Shown in pieces: positions 55,440 to 64,000 of a stretch of 64,000 bases of DNA. The translations under genes and the position numbers were made by a program. How positions within the stretch are numbered: position 1 is the stretch's first letter; the number at the start of each line of letters is the position of its first letter. The notes under the pieces were generated by a model. That model searched no databases. It had not been told where the DNA came from and saw nothing but the letters and a program-made list of their open reading frames with translations. The DNA is from Euclidia mi (taxonomy: Eukaryota; Arthropoda; Insecta; Lepidoptera; Erebidae): positions 55,218,047 to 55,282,046 of the forward strand of contig OX123197.2 of NCBI GenBank assembly GCA_944739405.2, given 5' to 3'.

Positions 55440-55865
55440 CCTAAATATCGCTTTTATTAATTCCACTAGTTTAATAAACTGAGGTTGACGGAGCCCTGCT
55501 TCGCAGGGCTCCTATTTTCGGGTTAAGGGTCAAAAGAGAACCTAACACAACTAATTTAGTTACTTTCACATAAAACCTAAAATTACGTTCCGTTTTGCAT
55601 ATTTGAATGAAGAACTTTTGGAAATTGTATAATATTGGAAAATATTTAGACGCAACTCCGGCAGAAACTTACTTTTAGGGGATTAAAAATAACTCCCTTA
55701 AGCGCCCTACACCACCAATACCCTTAAATTCAGGCGACTCGTTTCGAAACCTAACGCCAAATTTTTTATTCAAAATTAAACCTAAAACTAAATCTCATAT
55801 GGCGTCTACTAACTAAGCTCGACGGAGCCGCGCTTCGCGGGGCTCCTACTTCTGGGTGGTTTAAA
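55440..55865 (+). repeat. hairpin repeat unit, copies 2 and 3
   Basis: GGAGCCCTGCTTCGCAGGGC at 55491 forms a perfect hairpin core with the bases that follow. The third copy at about 55823 reads CGGAGCCGCGCTTCGCGGGG. Each is followed by TCCTA and a T/G-rich stretch. The second copy shares AAAAGAGAACCTAACA with the first. Confidence 0.85.
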
Positions 55866-56207
55866 AAAAAAACCACGAAGACTAAGACTAGTCTTCTAAC
55901 CTAACCTATCCGAGTCGGATTGCACTGAGTCGGGGTGTTAACGATAATTAATTTCGACCTAACAATATTATGTATTATTTTCATAATTATATCAAATTTT
56001 GATAATGTCAAGAGTCGATTATGAGATGTGTTACTTATGGAAACTAATTATTATGATATATGTTGTTATAGAATGTCATTTTATGGCAAATAAAAGTTAT
56101 CACTGTTGAGTTGTTAAGGCAAACGTTATTAGTATAAATGATAATAGTGCAATAAAATATTATGATCGGGGATGATTATGGCAAACCGAGAGAATACCGA
56201 ACGTAAG

Positions 56208-56224
56208 TCCTTGATAGCCGACAT
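56208..56224 (-). pseudogene. BEL gag start codon piece
   Basis: Minus strand ATG at 56224-56222 followed by five codons (MSAIKD) before the target duplication. Joined in thought to 53820 the frame continues, which shows that the insertion lies about eight codons into gag. I take this as the gag start because it is the first ATG and the downstream frame fits. Confidence 0.65.
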
Positions 56225-56941
56225 AATAAATTTTCAAAGAGCTCGGACAAGACAAGTGTTAAATTCAAACAAAACAAATTAAATTAAAAATTTGTTAATT
56301 TTTTGAAACCAACAAACAGCTGGGCTATATACTACAGCCGCAGGCAAACACAGGTATATTACTGCCTAACAAAATTAATAGTTTCAATATATTGGAACAA
56401 ACCCAAAAGTTATAACAAAATGAAACTTCAAACTAATCAATTATTTGCAACCACAAACAAACTGGGCTATATATTACAGCCGTAGGTAGACACAAATATG
56501 TGTTACCTAACAATATTAATATTTTCAATATATTACAACAAAAAACAGAGTTTACTAAGTGAGTTTATCAATGTAACCAGCTAATCTATGTAAAGTCAAA
56601 TATGGTTATTACAATGCTTAAAACTCAATGTTTACAATTAAATAAGTCAATTAATACATATAACTGTTATGTATTTAATCAAAACTGACAAATTAACACT
56701 ACAAAAAAAATCTAATGTGATTTCAACAATTCAAGTTAACAAGTACAGGTTGAGGTTATGCACATGACATTGACATTGAACTTAGCATCTAGTACAATCT
56801 ATTTTAAATTAAGTAGGTCAACCAATACATAACAGTTAAAACAATATTAACAATGTGATAGCATCACTGGCACCAACAGGACTGGCTTGCCTAGTGTGGG
56901 TGCTACTGGATACCTATGTACATTTGTGTTATATCTTATAA
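56225..56941. other. probable BEL 5' leader with an imperfect tandem duplication
   Basis: 56313-56400 and 56452-56540 are related (CTGGGCTATATACTACAGCC versus CTGGGCTATATATTACAGCC; 139-bp period). No LTR matching the 50128 end was found up to 57000, so the 5' LTR is missing or diverged. No gene. Confidence 0.45.
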
Positions 56942-57190
56942 CATAACTTCACGCCTTTATCCCCGAAGGGGTAGGCAGAGGTGTATTACACACCCACACT
57001 TTGCCAGTTATGTTTCGATCCCAATGTAATAGGGGGTGATCCTATTGCCATTTACCGGGCACATTATTAAGCGAGCGATAGTTAATATTTTTAATACACA
57101 CATAATTCGAAAAGTCACAGGTGTGTGCCCTCGGCACCTGGGGATCGAACCCGAAAACCACTAAACCTAAACCACTGGACTATTGTGTTA
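56942..57190 (-). mobile_element. SINE-B variant copy
   Basis: Minus orientation: TTCACGCCTTTATCCCCG tail, TAGGGGGTGATCCTATTG body, ACCTGGGGATCGAACCC reversed B box near 57140, head to about 57185. Same subfamily as 15419-15678. Confidence 0.88.
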
Positions 57191-57515
57191 TATCTCGTTG
57201 CTTAAAGATTACTTTGTTATTATTATTTATAAGCGTAAAAGTCGCTTACACTCCCGCTGCGCCAACCGGTCGTCAAAGGTTGGTCAAAGTCATTGGTTTA
57301 TATGTCTTAATCAGCAGCCTATTTAAATAAGAACAATTCGTACCATTATATCAGCATGTTTAGCTTAGCTTATATCTCCATGGATTACAATACGTGTTTG
57401 AATATGGCTATTAACATTTCTGGATTAGGCTTCTGTGACTTCACTTGTGATGAGAAGCTAGTTCTTTAAGGGCTTATACTTAAGGCATACATGTATACGT
57501 TAAGGGCTTGTACCA
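57191..57515. other. gene-free stretch with a SINE-C fragment
   Basis: 57232-57290 holds the reversed SINE-C head (GTCGCTTACACTCC, GCGCCAACCGG). The rest is AT-rich with nothing recognised. Confidence 0.5.
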
Positions 57516-58250
57516 TGTGAACCTCTTAACAGTATAGGTATATATGTACTAACTTAAGGATAAGTAGCTGGATTGCTGGCTGAATAATTTATGCGACTTT
57601 AGGTTTATTTCAAATTAATAATAATAAAATGTATTTACATAGGTAATTATTGTGTGTATACAATTGCCCCTTGTCTCGGAACCGTTAAACCGTCGGTCCC
57701 GGCTGTCATGAAGAACTTTGATAATGGTTGTAGGGAGTCAGTACCCTCTGAATAAACTGACTGCAGTCTAAACCATGGAATATCGCTATCCCTATTCACC
57801 GAGATAAGACCGAAACACATATAACCGACCAAATATAATTTCGTGAATTAGTCTTTAGGTTTCATTAACATATCTGACTCAATACTATAAACCACGTCTG
57901 ACCCTTTGCACTTGAGGGTAACCTCTTAAATATTATGAATTCAAATATAGTGGCAAGCACCCCGTATTACGCTTAGAAGTCCAAAATATTAGTTTGAATA
58001 TATAGTACCTATTCCCAGCTACATTGCTTAGAAAGTGTGCCAGAATTGACACTCAAGTCTTTTGTTGACGCTAAATCGCTGAAATTCGTGATGGTATTGA
58101 AGTAAAGTAAGAAATTCGTATTCTCGGTTGGATTTTTTGGATGAAAATCGTAACTAATCTTTTACATCAAATATTGAAATTATTCGTTACATGTGTATCA
58201 CTAGGCTTTTTTAAATCGCTGGACCATTTTGGTGAAATTTTATATATGGG
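57516..58250 (+). repeat. segmental duplication, copy 2 (uninterrupted)
   Basis: Matches 46166-46274, 48650-48679 and 48946-49560 in order and orientation, without the SINE-A/R1 and SINE-B insertions. It therefore preserves the pre-insertion sites. It includes a SINE-A piece at about 57680-57795. Confidence 0.95.
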
Positions 58251-58384
58251 TTCGAAATGGTCTCTGGACGCGCACACACAAATTATGTGATCTTTTAAGA
58301 TCCAATATGTGGCGTGTTTGTCGAACGCGGTTGAAAACGTATGATATGGCTAAGGAAATAAAAAATAAAGATATTTTTCTTTAT

Positions 58385-58690
58385 AGTAATAGGCGGCAAA
58401 CGAGTAGACCGATCGCCTGATGTTAAGCAATTACCGCCGCCCATGGACACAAGCAGCACCACAGGAGTCACAAGTGCGTTGCCGCCCCTTGGGGTTGGAA
58501 AATGGGATAGGATAAGGAGTGGGATGAGGGAGAAGGAATAGGGGATAGGCCCTCCGCCACTCTAACCCACCGAACGAAACGCAACAATTTAGGTACTGTT
58601 ATTTAACGTCGATTTTCTGTGAGAGGGCGTAGTACTTCCCCGGTCGAGCCGGCCCATTCATGCTGAAATCAGCTAGGCTCTAATACCGTG
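58385..58690 (+). mobile_element. lepidopteran interspersed repeat
   Basis: It contains ACCGATCGCCTGATGTTAAG, AATTACCGCCGCCCATGGAC, AAGTGCGTTGCCG and, near the end, TTCTGTGAGAGGGCGTAGTA with CCCCGGTCGAGCCGG. I recognise this as a very common non-coding lepidopteran repeat (LINE tail or SINE). No coding frame. Confidence 0.7.
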
Positions 58691-58965
58691 AATGTTTATA
58701 TACATTAAACATATTGATAATTATTTTAATGAAACTAGTTATTTTCAGAGAAACAACACACACACTTTTCTTAAAGTATTATAACGAAGCAACTCGTGCA
58801 GTCACAACTTTCTGTCAAAGAAAACATTCATTAATATGACATCAAAGTTCGAATAGCCAACAAACTTTGAACCGTCAAATATATCCAATACTGGAACCGA
58901 ACAACTGAAATCAATATATTAGTTCAAACTAGCAAAACTGGTTACTAAGTTCAAAATTTAGACTG
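58691..58965. other. gene-free stretch beyond the Gypsy 3' LTR
   Basis: AT-rich, nothing recognised; part may belong to the LTR, whose far end is uncertain. Confidence 0.35.
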
Positions 58966-59170
58966 TACTTTAGGTAATGCGTAGTGAGTAGAAATAAAAT
59001 ACGTATTGCCCGTAACTCCGTGTATTTCATACTAAATATCTTAGGCGACGGACGCAGCCGTCTCTACCTCACACATACATCACCTTACATTACACACATA
59101 CATCACGCAATCGTACATTAGGTAAATAGGTAAACTAGTAGTAGTGTGTCCCTACAGTACTCCCCCCTTT
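58966..59170 (-). mobile_element. Gypsy polypurine tract and start of the 3' LTR
   Basis: On the minus strand a purine run AAAGGGGGGAGTAC (59170-59157) is directly followed by TGTAGGGACACAC (59156 downwards), the usual junction of polypurine tract and LTR. A plausible far end is AAGTACA, giving a 191-bp LTR, but no polyadenylation signal is seen and the 5' LTR lies outside the window, so the lower limit is a guess. Confidence 0.55.
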
Positions 59171-59290
59171 ACAAAAGAAAAAAAATATATATATATTTAC
59201 CCCAGTATAACTATAATAATCTTAATCCTATTTATCATCACTGACACCGACACGTAGCACTGGTCGATAGACGTGGAATGTGGCGCCGAT

Positions 59291-59557
59291 CTATGACGCG
59301 TACTGTGGCGTTGGCGCTTGCTGACGAGGGACCGTCTGCACGCTAGCCAGCGTGGCGTTACTCGCGAACACTTGCCTGCGCACCCATCCTTTCGCCGACC
59401 CTTTGCAATGTCGCCATGTCATGTATCCGGCTGCGAGACCGATGAGGATAACTATTGCGACGATAATCCAGTGCATCGTGTCCAGCTTCTGTGTTATCAT
59501 AGAGTTGTTCACGGTCGCCTGCGCAATAACTTGGTCTTTGCTGGATGTACCGCCCAT
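59291..59557 (-). CDS. small myristoylation-motif membrane protein in the Gypsy env position
   Basis: 88 codons, ATG at 59557, between pol and the polypurine tract. The N-terminus MGGTSSKDQ fits the N-myristoylation consensus (Gly2, Ser6, Lys7). Residues 30-48 (WIIVAIVILIGLAAGYMTW) form a single hydrophobic span, followed by a basic segment (RHCKGSAKGWVRRQVF) that would sit on the cytoplasmic side. No signal peptide, fusion peptide or furin site is present, so it is not a standard envelope glycoprotein. Gypsy elements of insects may carry a third ORF at this place, normally expressed from a spliced RNA; which acceptor is used is not clear. Intact, with no overlapping gene. Function unknown; membrane targeting of particles is a guess. 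Confidence 0.7.
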   Translation of the reverse strand: MGGTSSKDQVIAQATVNNSMITQKLDTMHWIIVAIVILIGLAAGYMTWRHCKGSAKGWVRRQVFASNATLASVQTVPRQQAPTPQYAS

Positions 59558-59936
59558 GTTATCGACTAGTGTTCAGTGTTACCGATGTCTTAAAAGTCTT
59601 AATATAAACTAAACGACATGGTAGTCATATTTAACTTAATACATAATTATGTTTATTACATTTCGCAATGTTCAATTGCTAAAAATGCGTCAATACGCAA
59701 AATAATGAAGTGCAATATAATCGTATTCTATATTTTAATATGTATTATAATGTAAATTTACAACCTACTTAGTTTTACTTATTATAAGTAATTATACTTA
59801 ATGTAAATAAGATTACGACTCAAAGTCGTATTATATCTACTTTAAATTACGCAATTCATTTAGGTACGCTTATACAATAACAATACTCATAGATTCAATT
59901 ACACATAGATACTCGTGACGACACCTGCAAAAGTGT
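59558..59936. other. gap between Gypsy pol and the third ORF
   Basis: About 380 bp of AT-rich DNA without a coding frame. A splice acceptor for the third ORF would be expected here or further upstream; TATATTAAG near 59606 (minus strand) is a weak candidate. Confidence 0.4.
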
Positions 59937-62900
59937 TTACGAAGCAAAACGTATTGGACGCTTGATAACGCGGCCACTGCGCGATGTTCTCGGACATAAA
60001 ACTTTGCAAGAGGTGTCTGTATTATCAGGCGAAAAACTATACCTATTGTAATCATAAAAATTATTAGAACTATTACTACTACTATTACAATCTGTTGACG
60101 ACTCTTCGTCGATTATATAGGCAGGTTTAAGCCTATCTATCGAAATAGTCGTTTCCTTATCGCCTATTTTTATTACGAAAGCCTTTCCTCTCCTGCTTAT
60201 GACGCTGTACGGGCCATCATACGGAGGTTGCAGAGATTTACGTAATATATCGTTCCTAACGAAAACACTTTTGCAAGTAGTCAATTCACTTGGTATAAAT
60301 AACGAACGTGTATTACTGTGGCTTGGTGGTCTAGGTTTTAACTGACTAATGGCGTCTCTTAGCTTTTGCAAATATTCCGAGTCCGACACACCTAATCTAC
60401 TGTTGTCATAAAAATCACCCGGTAACCTAATTGTCTTTCCGTACGTTAACTCAGCTGCGCTCACGCCACTGTCGCTTCTAGCAGCGGCGCGTAAGCCTAA
60501 CAACACAGATGGTAATTCGTCGATCCATGAACTGTTGCAATTAAGACGTGCCATAAGAGCCACTTTTAGTGCTCTATGCCAACGTTCTATCATGCCGTTG
60601 CTTTGCGGATGGTAAGGTGTCGTGCGCATTTTTTCAATACCTAAATACTTCATTAGTTGCTGAAAAACATCACTTTCAAATTGTCTGCCCTGGTCGCTCG
60701 TTAGCTTAACAGGGCATCCAAAACGGGATATCCATCCTTCGAACACCACTCTTGCTACAGTCTCTGCCGTAATATTCTGCACTGGAAAAATCTCAGGCCA
60801 ACCACTAAAACGATCTATCATAGTTACACAGTATCTATAGCCATCTGCCGTCGTGCTAAGGGGGCCTACTATATCTATGTGAACGTGTGAAAACTTATCA
60901 GCCCTCTCATATTCGCCTGAGCCTGATATCGTATGCCTAGTAATTTTTACTTTTTGACATTGGACGCATGATCTCGCCCAATGTGTAATGTCCCTATCCA
61001 TGTCTGGCCAAAAGAATTTTTGTTTGATTAATTTCTTACTAACTTTGACGCCGGGATGACTGAGATTATGGACAGAATAAAAAGCTAATTTTCTGAATGG
61101 TTCCGGTAAATAAGGTCTTACATTTTGCGTCGATGTTTCGCAATAAATAGAGGTATTACAATCAGGCAAACAAACCTGCTTAAATTGCAAGTTGCAGTTG
61201 CTAGCCGATGTTTGTAATGCCTGCTGTAGGTAAGTATCACTTGACTGTAGTTTAGCTACCTCGGCGTAATCTATAGTCGTGGGACAATGTATCGTTTCGA
61301 GGCGTGAGAGCGCATCGGCGACGACATTATGCTTACCACTGACATATTGTATATCAGTGGTAAATTCACTAATATAAGAAAGTTGCCTAATCCTTCTGGG
61401 ACTTTCTTTATCATTAGTACATTTTGTAAAAGAATAAATAAGGGGTTTATGATCTGTATACACAGTTAATTCGCGACCTTCCGACAGATTTTTAAAATGC
61501 TTGATGGCCATAAATACTGCCAAGAGTTCCCTGTCGTATGTCGAATATTTAGTTTCTGTTTGCGTTAATTTCTTCGAGAAATAACCGAGTGGTTGCCAGG
61601 TATTATTTGTATATTGTTGCAAGACTGCACCAACACTAGTGTTCGAAGCATCTGTCATCAGCGCTAATTTAGTATTAGGTAAAGGATAAGATAATGTAGC
61701 GGCGCTTTGCAAGCTCTCCTTACATTTCTTAAATGCCTCGTCGGCCTTATCAGTCCACTCAATAATAGTTTTATCATTCTTCTTGGTGTTATGCAAATAT
61801 TCATTAAGTATTGATTGAAATTCTACAGCCCTAGGAATATGAGATCTATAGAAGTTTATCATACCTAAAAAGCGTCGCAATTGCTCGACGGTGTGCGGCC
61901 TCGGAAAATTTATCACAGCTTGGACCTTGTCGTCAAGCGGGCGAACTCCGTCCGTCAACACCTCAAAACCTAAAAACTCAAGCTTAGATTGACCGAATAC
62001 ACACTTAGAAATATTTATAGTAACACCATATTTGTCAAATCTTTGGAAAACGGCATTTAAATGCTTTTTATGCTGTTCGGCTGTTTCGCTCACAATGATG
62101 ACGTCATCGATATAATTAAACAGAAAGTCTAAATCGCGCAGCACCACCGTATCCATAAATCTTTGGAACGATTGGGCTGCGTTGCGTAATCCGAACGTCA
62201 TTCTTGGAAATTCGAACAAGCCAAAAGGCGTTATAATTGCCGTTTTCTCTATGTCGTCAGGGGCCACTGGAATAAAATGGTACGAACGGTTTAGATCTAA
62301 TTTACTAAAAAAACATTTTTTACCCGCTAATAAATATTTAAAATCGTGAATCCGAGGAATTGGATACCGATCCGGCTTGGTTATCGCGTTCAACCGTCTA
62401 TAATCGCCACAAGGCCGAAGTTCACCGTTTTTTTTCGGTACTACGTGCAAAGGGCTTGCCCACGCACTCATAGACGGTCGACAGATACCCATTTCGGTCA
62501 TTCTCCGAAATTCCTCTTTCACCTTAACGAATCTATCTGGTGGCAAAGGTCTCACCTTCGCGTAAACCGGTGGTCCCGACGTCTCGATCACATGATATAC
62601 CGAATGCTTAGGTGGGTCCCGGTACGATACCGGTTTGGTCACCTCCGGATATTTACGTAACAATTCATGCCACTCGTTATTGCAATCTAAGGTTTTAATT
62701 GACGATTCATATAAACAATCATTAACAACTGAAGTGAGAACGTTTAGACGAGTTATTTCATCCCTCAATTTCCGCGAGCTCAAGTCAACTAACAAACGAT
62801 AATGGCCTAAAAAATCGGCACCAATTATCGGTTGTTTGACGGCTGCTACAATAAACGTCCATCTAAACGCTCTCCTTAAATTTAAGTCTAAAACTAAAGT

Positions 62901-63122
62901 ACGTGTGCCGTAAGTTTTAATCTCCGTGCCGTTTGCCGCGTACACTTTATAGCTATCACTCGCGGTATTTTTCGTAACGCACTCTTTCGACACTGGGATA
63001 ACCGACACATCCGCGCCCGTATCTATTAAAAAACGAAGACCGGTTTTCCTGTCCGTCACACATAGGCGGTAATTAGGCGCACCGACACAATCCACCGCCC
63101 TAGGTTGTATCGCGTCTAGTTT
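59937..63122 (-). CDS. pol: Gypsy pol polyprotein, intact
   Basis: About 1,050 residues uninterrupted on the minus strand. Numbering from the GTG at 63095, protease DTGA is at 25-28. RT has the palm motif SKLDLNRSY at about 264-272 and the catalytic YIDD at 328-331. RNase H has D482, E523, D548 and the NVVADALSR segment (590-598). Integrase has the zinc region H676, H680, C710, C713 and the DD35E core D741, D801, E837, followed by the GPYSV chromodomain-less C-terminus. All catalytic residues are present. The frame is -1 relative to gag and stays open upstream past the gag stop (at about 63118), so translation by -1 frameshifting at GGAAAAC is likely, rather than initiation at 63095. The product would process particles, copy the RNA and integrate the cDNA. 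Confidence 0.93.
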   Translation of the reverse strand, partial: KLDAIQPRAVDCVGAPNYRLCVTDRKTGLRFLIDTGADVSVIPVSKECVTKNTASDSYKVYAANGTEIKTYGTRTLVLDLNLRRAFRWTFIVAAVKQPIIGADFLGHYRLLVDLSSRKLRDEITRLNVLTSVVNDCLYESSIKTLDCNNEWHELLRKYPEVTKPVSYRDPPKHSVYHVIETSGPPVYAKVRPLPPDRFVKVKEEFRRMTEMGICRPSMSAWASPLHVVPKKNGELRPCGDYRRLNAITKPDRYPIPRIHDFKYLLAGKKCFFSKLDLNRSYHFIPVAPDDIEKTAIITPFGLFEFPRMTFGLRNAAQSFQRFMDTVVLRDLDFLFNYIDDVIIVSETAEQHKKHLNAVFQRFDKYGVTINISKCVFGQSKLEFLGFEVLTDGVRPLDDKVQAVINFPRPHTVEQLRRFLGMINFYRSHIPRAVEFQSILNEYLHNTKKNDKTIIEWTDKADEAFKKCKESLQSAATLSYPLPNTKLALMTDASNTSVGAVLQQYTNNTWQPLGYFSKKLTQTETKYSTYDRELLAVFMAIKHFKNLSEGRELTVYTDHKPLIYSFTKCTNDKESPRRIRQLSYISEFTTDIQYVSGKHNVVADALSRLETIHCPTTIDYAEVAKLQSSDTYLQQALQTSASNCNLQFKQVCLPDCNTSIYCETSTQNVRPYLPEPFRKLAFYSVHNLSHPGVKVSKKLIKQKFFWPDMDRDITHWARSCVQCQKVKITRHTISGSGEYERADKFSHVHIDIVGPLSTTADGYRYCVTMIDRFSGWPEIFPVQNITAETVARVVFEGWISRFGCPVKLTSDQGRQFESDVFQQLMKYLGIEKMRTTPYHPQSNGMIERWHRALKVALMARLNCNSSWIDELPSVLLGLRAAARSDSGVSAAELTYGKTIRLPGDFYDNSRLGVSDSEYLQKLRDAISQLKPRPPSHSNTRSLFIPSELTTCKSVFVRNDILRKSLQPPYDGPYSVISRRGKAFVIKIGDKETTISIDRLKPAYIIDEESSTDCNSSSNSSNNFYDYNRYSFSPDNTDTSCKVLCPRTSRSGRVIKRPIRFAS

Positions 63123-63985
63123 TCCGCTTGCGGTGTAGGCTTCGCCTTATTCCAATTGCAGGGCTTAATGCATTTTGCAGCTTTGACTCCGTACCGGTGG
63201 TGGTAAAAACATAACCATTCTGGGTGTTTACGGCTCCTGCTAGAATCTCTAGGTCGTGACCTTGAACGGTCATATTGCCTTTCTCTATCTCCTCCCTTCT
63301 GGGGATATCGGGAACGCCGTAATTCAGCTACTTCGGTGCTTAGCTTCTGCATCATCTCCATCAGTTCTCTCGTGCTAAAGTCCGCGCGGGTTGTAGGAGC
63401 AGCTATCTCCGCTACTTCAGAAGTTGGTCTCGAAGCCTCCATAACCTTGTCTGCCACAATTGCAAGGTTCTCAAGGTCTTTTACTTCAGTCACCGCTAAA
63501 ACAGCCTGCACTGGCGATGGAAGATGACTGTTCCACATAATTTGTAGCGTTGGATCTGGAATCTTACCTCGGGCGAGCTCTCTCATTCTACGTAACAATT
63601 GAGAAGGTTTCTGGCTTCCCAATTCCATTTCTCCCAAAAGCTTCTGAAACTGCCTTGTCTCTGATTCCTCAAAAACCTGTAGTAAACGCTCCTTGAGCGA
63701 ATCATATTTTTGACTATCAGGTGGGGACAACAGAAGGTCACTAACCTGTTGGATGGCGGTTTTATTGAGCTTGGTAACCACTAAGTTTTGCTTAGATGCA
63801 TCACTTAGTTTTTGACTCGCCACGGCGGCCTCGAATTGGACGAACCATAGCCGTGGTTGGTCCGCCCAAAATTCCGGAATACGAGAAGAGACCGTTATGC
63901 TAGCCAAGGCTGTGTCATCCGACGCACATTTTTCACTTTTTGTGTCCTGTGGTTTCGCCGGTAGATATGCACTTTGGGGATTCAT
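63116..63985 (-). CDS. gag: Gypsy gag
   Basis: About 290 residues from the ATG at 63985; the frame also stays open to the window edge, so an upstream start is possible. The central part (EFWADQPRLWFVQFEAAV, then DLLLSPPDSQKYDSLKERLLQVFEESE) is the retrotransposon-gag capsid-like domain. RDFSTREL-type and coiled segments (MEMMQKLSTEVAELRR) follow, then an Arg/Ser-rich stretch (SRSRPRDSSRSR). At the end stands a Cys/His cluster (WLCFYHHRYGVKAAKC, then CNW) of the kind found in this Gypsy group in place of a classic CCHC knuckle. The stop TAG is at 63118-63116, 20 bp before the GTG of the pol frame. The 5' leader and LTR are outside the window. Intact as seen. Confidence 0.88.
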   Translation of the reverse strand: MNPQSAYLPAKPQDTKSEKCASDDTALASITVSSRIPEFWADQPRLWFVQFEAAVASQKLSDASKQNLVVTKLNKTAIQQVSDLLLSPPDSQKYDSLKERLLQVFEESETRQFQKLLGEMELGSQKPSQLLRRMRELARGKIPDPTLQIMWNSHLPSPVQAVLAVTEVKDLENLAIVADKVMEASRPTSEVAEIAAPTTRADFSTRELMEMMQKLSTEVAELRRSRYPQKGGDRERQYDRSRSRPRDSSRSRKHPEWLCFYHHRYGVKAAKCIKPCNWNKAKPTPQAEN

Positions 63986-64000
63986 TGTCCGAAATGTCAA

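Larger units (their letters stand above)
53812..56207. mobile_element. 2.4-kb Mutator-like (MULE-type) insertion in BEL gag
   Basis: GAACGTAAG occurs at 53812-53820 and 56199-56207 and is present once in the reconstructed gag, so it is a 9-bp target duplication (11 bp if the shared CC is counted). Both ends start GG and carry a 24-bp imperfect inverted repeat ending in GTTTGCCATAAT. GCCATAAT-type motifs recur in the left 230 bp, with inverted counterparts in the right 250 bp. A 9-bp duplication, G-starting TIRs and a captured coding fragment are features of Mutator-like elements. No MULE transposase is present, so the superfamily is inference. Confidence 0.7.

Noticed and set aside
9285..57190. 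tRNA genes at the B-box-like sites
   Set aside because: Every GGTTCGATTCC-type site belongs to a SINE copy with a non-tRNA body; no cloverleaf with acceptor stem could be drawn.
59291..59557. Classical retroviral envelope glycoprotein
   Set aside because: Too short, no signal peptide, cleavage site or fusion peptide; only a single membrane span with a myristoylation motif.

Overview
The window looks like repeat-dense, AT-rich nuclear DNA from an insect, very probably a moth or butterfly. I base this on recognised families rather than on any host gene. They are tRNA-derived SINEs of lepidopteran type, several LINE groups (Jockey/CR1-like, R1-like, RTE-like), Gypsy and BEL/Pao LTR retrotransposons, mariner and Tc1/IS630-type DNA transposons, piggyBac-like ends and short Helitron-like repeats. 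No rRNA, CRISPR, operon or bacterial signal is present. I found no complete host gene; one short minus-strand open segment ending at a consensus splice donor (41239-41427) is the only candidate host exon.

Layout. 1-7 kb: quiet AT-rich DNA, a (TG)n microsatellite, two 5'-truncated LINE reverse-transcriptase remnants and two Helitron-like repeats. 7.4-11.5 kb: a 4.1-kb unit bounded by perfect 38-bp inverted repeats, itself carrying SINEs, a Helitron-like repeat and a MITE. 13-15 kb: two SINEs in opposite orientation. 15.3-22.4 kb: a nested stack in which a common interspersed repeat holds a mariner copy (TIRs and TA duplication visible), and that mariner holds a SINE and a 4.9-kb decayed Gypsy fragment. 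22.4-30.7 kb: RTE-like tails, SINEs, a BEL/Pao integrase fragment with its 3' LTR, and piggyBac-like ends split by a LINE copy with ORF1 but no reverse transcriptase. 30-34.4 kb: two LTRs (one a clean solo LTR), a GC-rich block and a 1.1-kb Tc1-like element with intact TIRs and an open N-terminal transposase ORF. 35-46 kb: further LINEs, including a nearly open EN-RT copy at 42.0-44.9 kb.

46-58 kb: a segment present at 46.2-49.6 kb and again at 57.5-58.25 kb. The first copy carries a SINE split by an R1-like element; the second shows the empty site. Between them lies a BEL/Pao element (minus strand, 50.1-56.2 kb) that has lost protease and reverse transcriptase and whose gag is split by a 2.4-kb insertion. 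That insertion has GG-starting imperfect TIRs, a 9-bp target duplication and arrays of a GCCATAAT motif, and it carries a 343-codon ORF resembling the restriction-like endonuclease domain of R2-type LINEs.

59-64 kb: the 3' part of an apparently intact Gypsy element on the minus strand, with gag, a pol in the -1 frame, a small membrane ORF in the env position, a polypurine tract and the start of the 3' LTR. It is the only element here whose coding capacity looks undamaged as far as the window shows.

The elements mostly do not work together; their order records successive insertions. The most unusual points are the MULE-like insertion carrying an endonuclease domain, the myristoylation-motif membrane ORF of the Gypsy element, the 38-bp TIR unit and the ORF1-only LINE.
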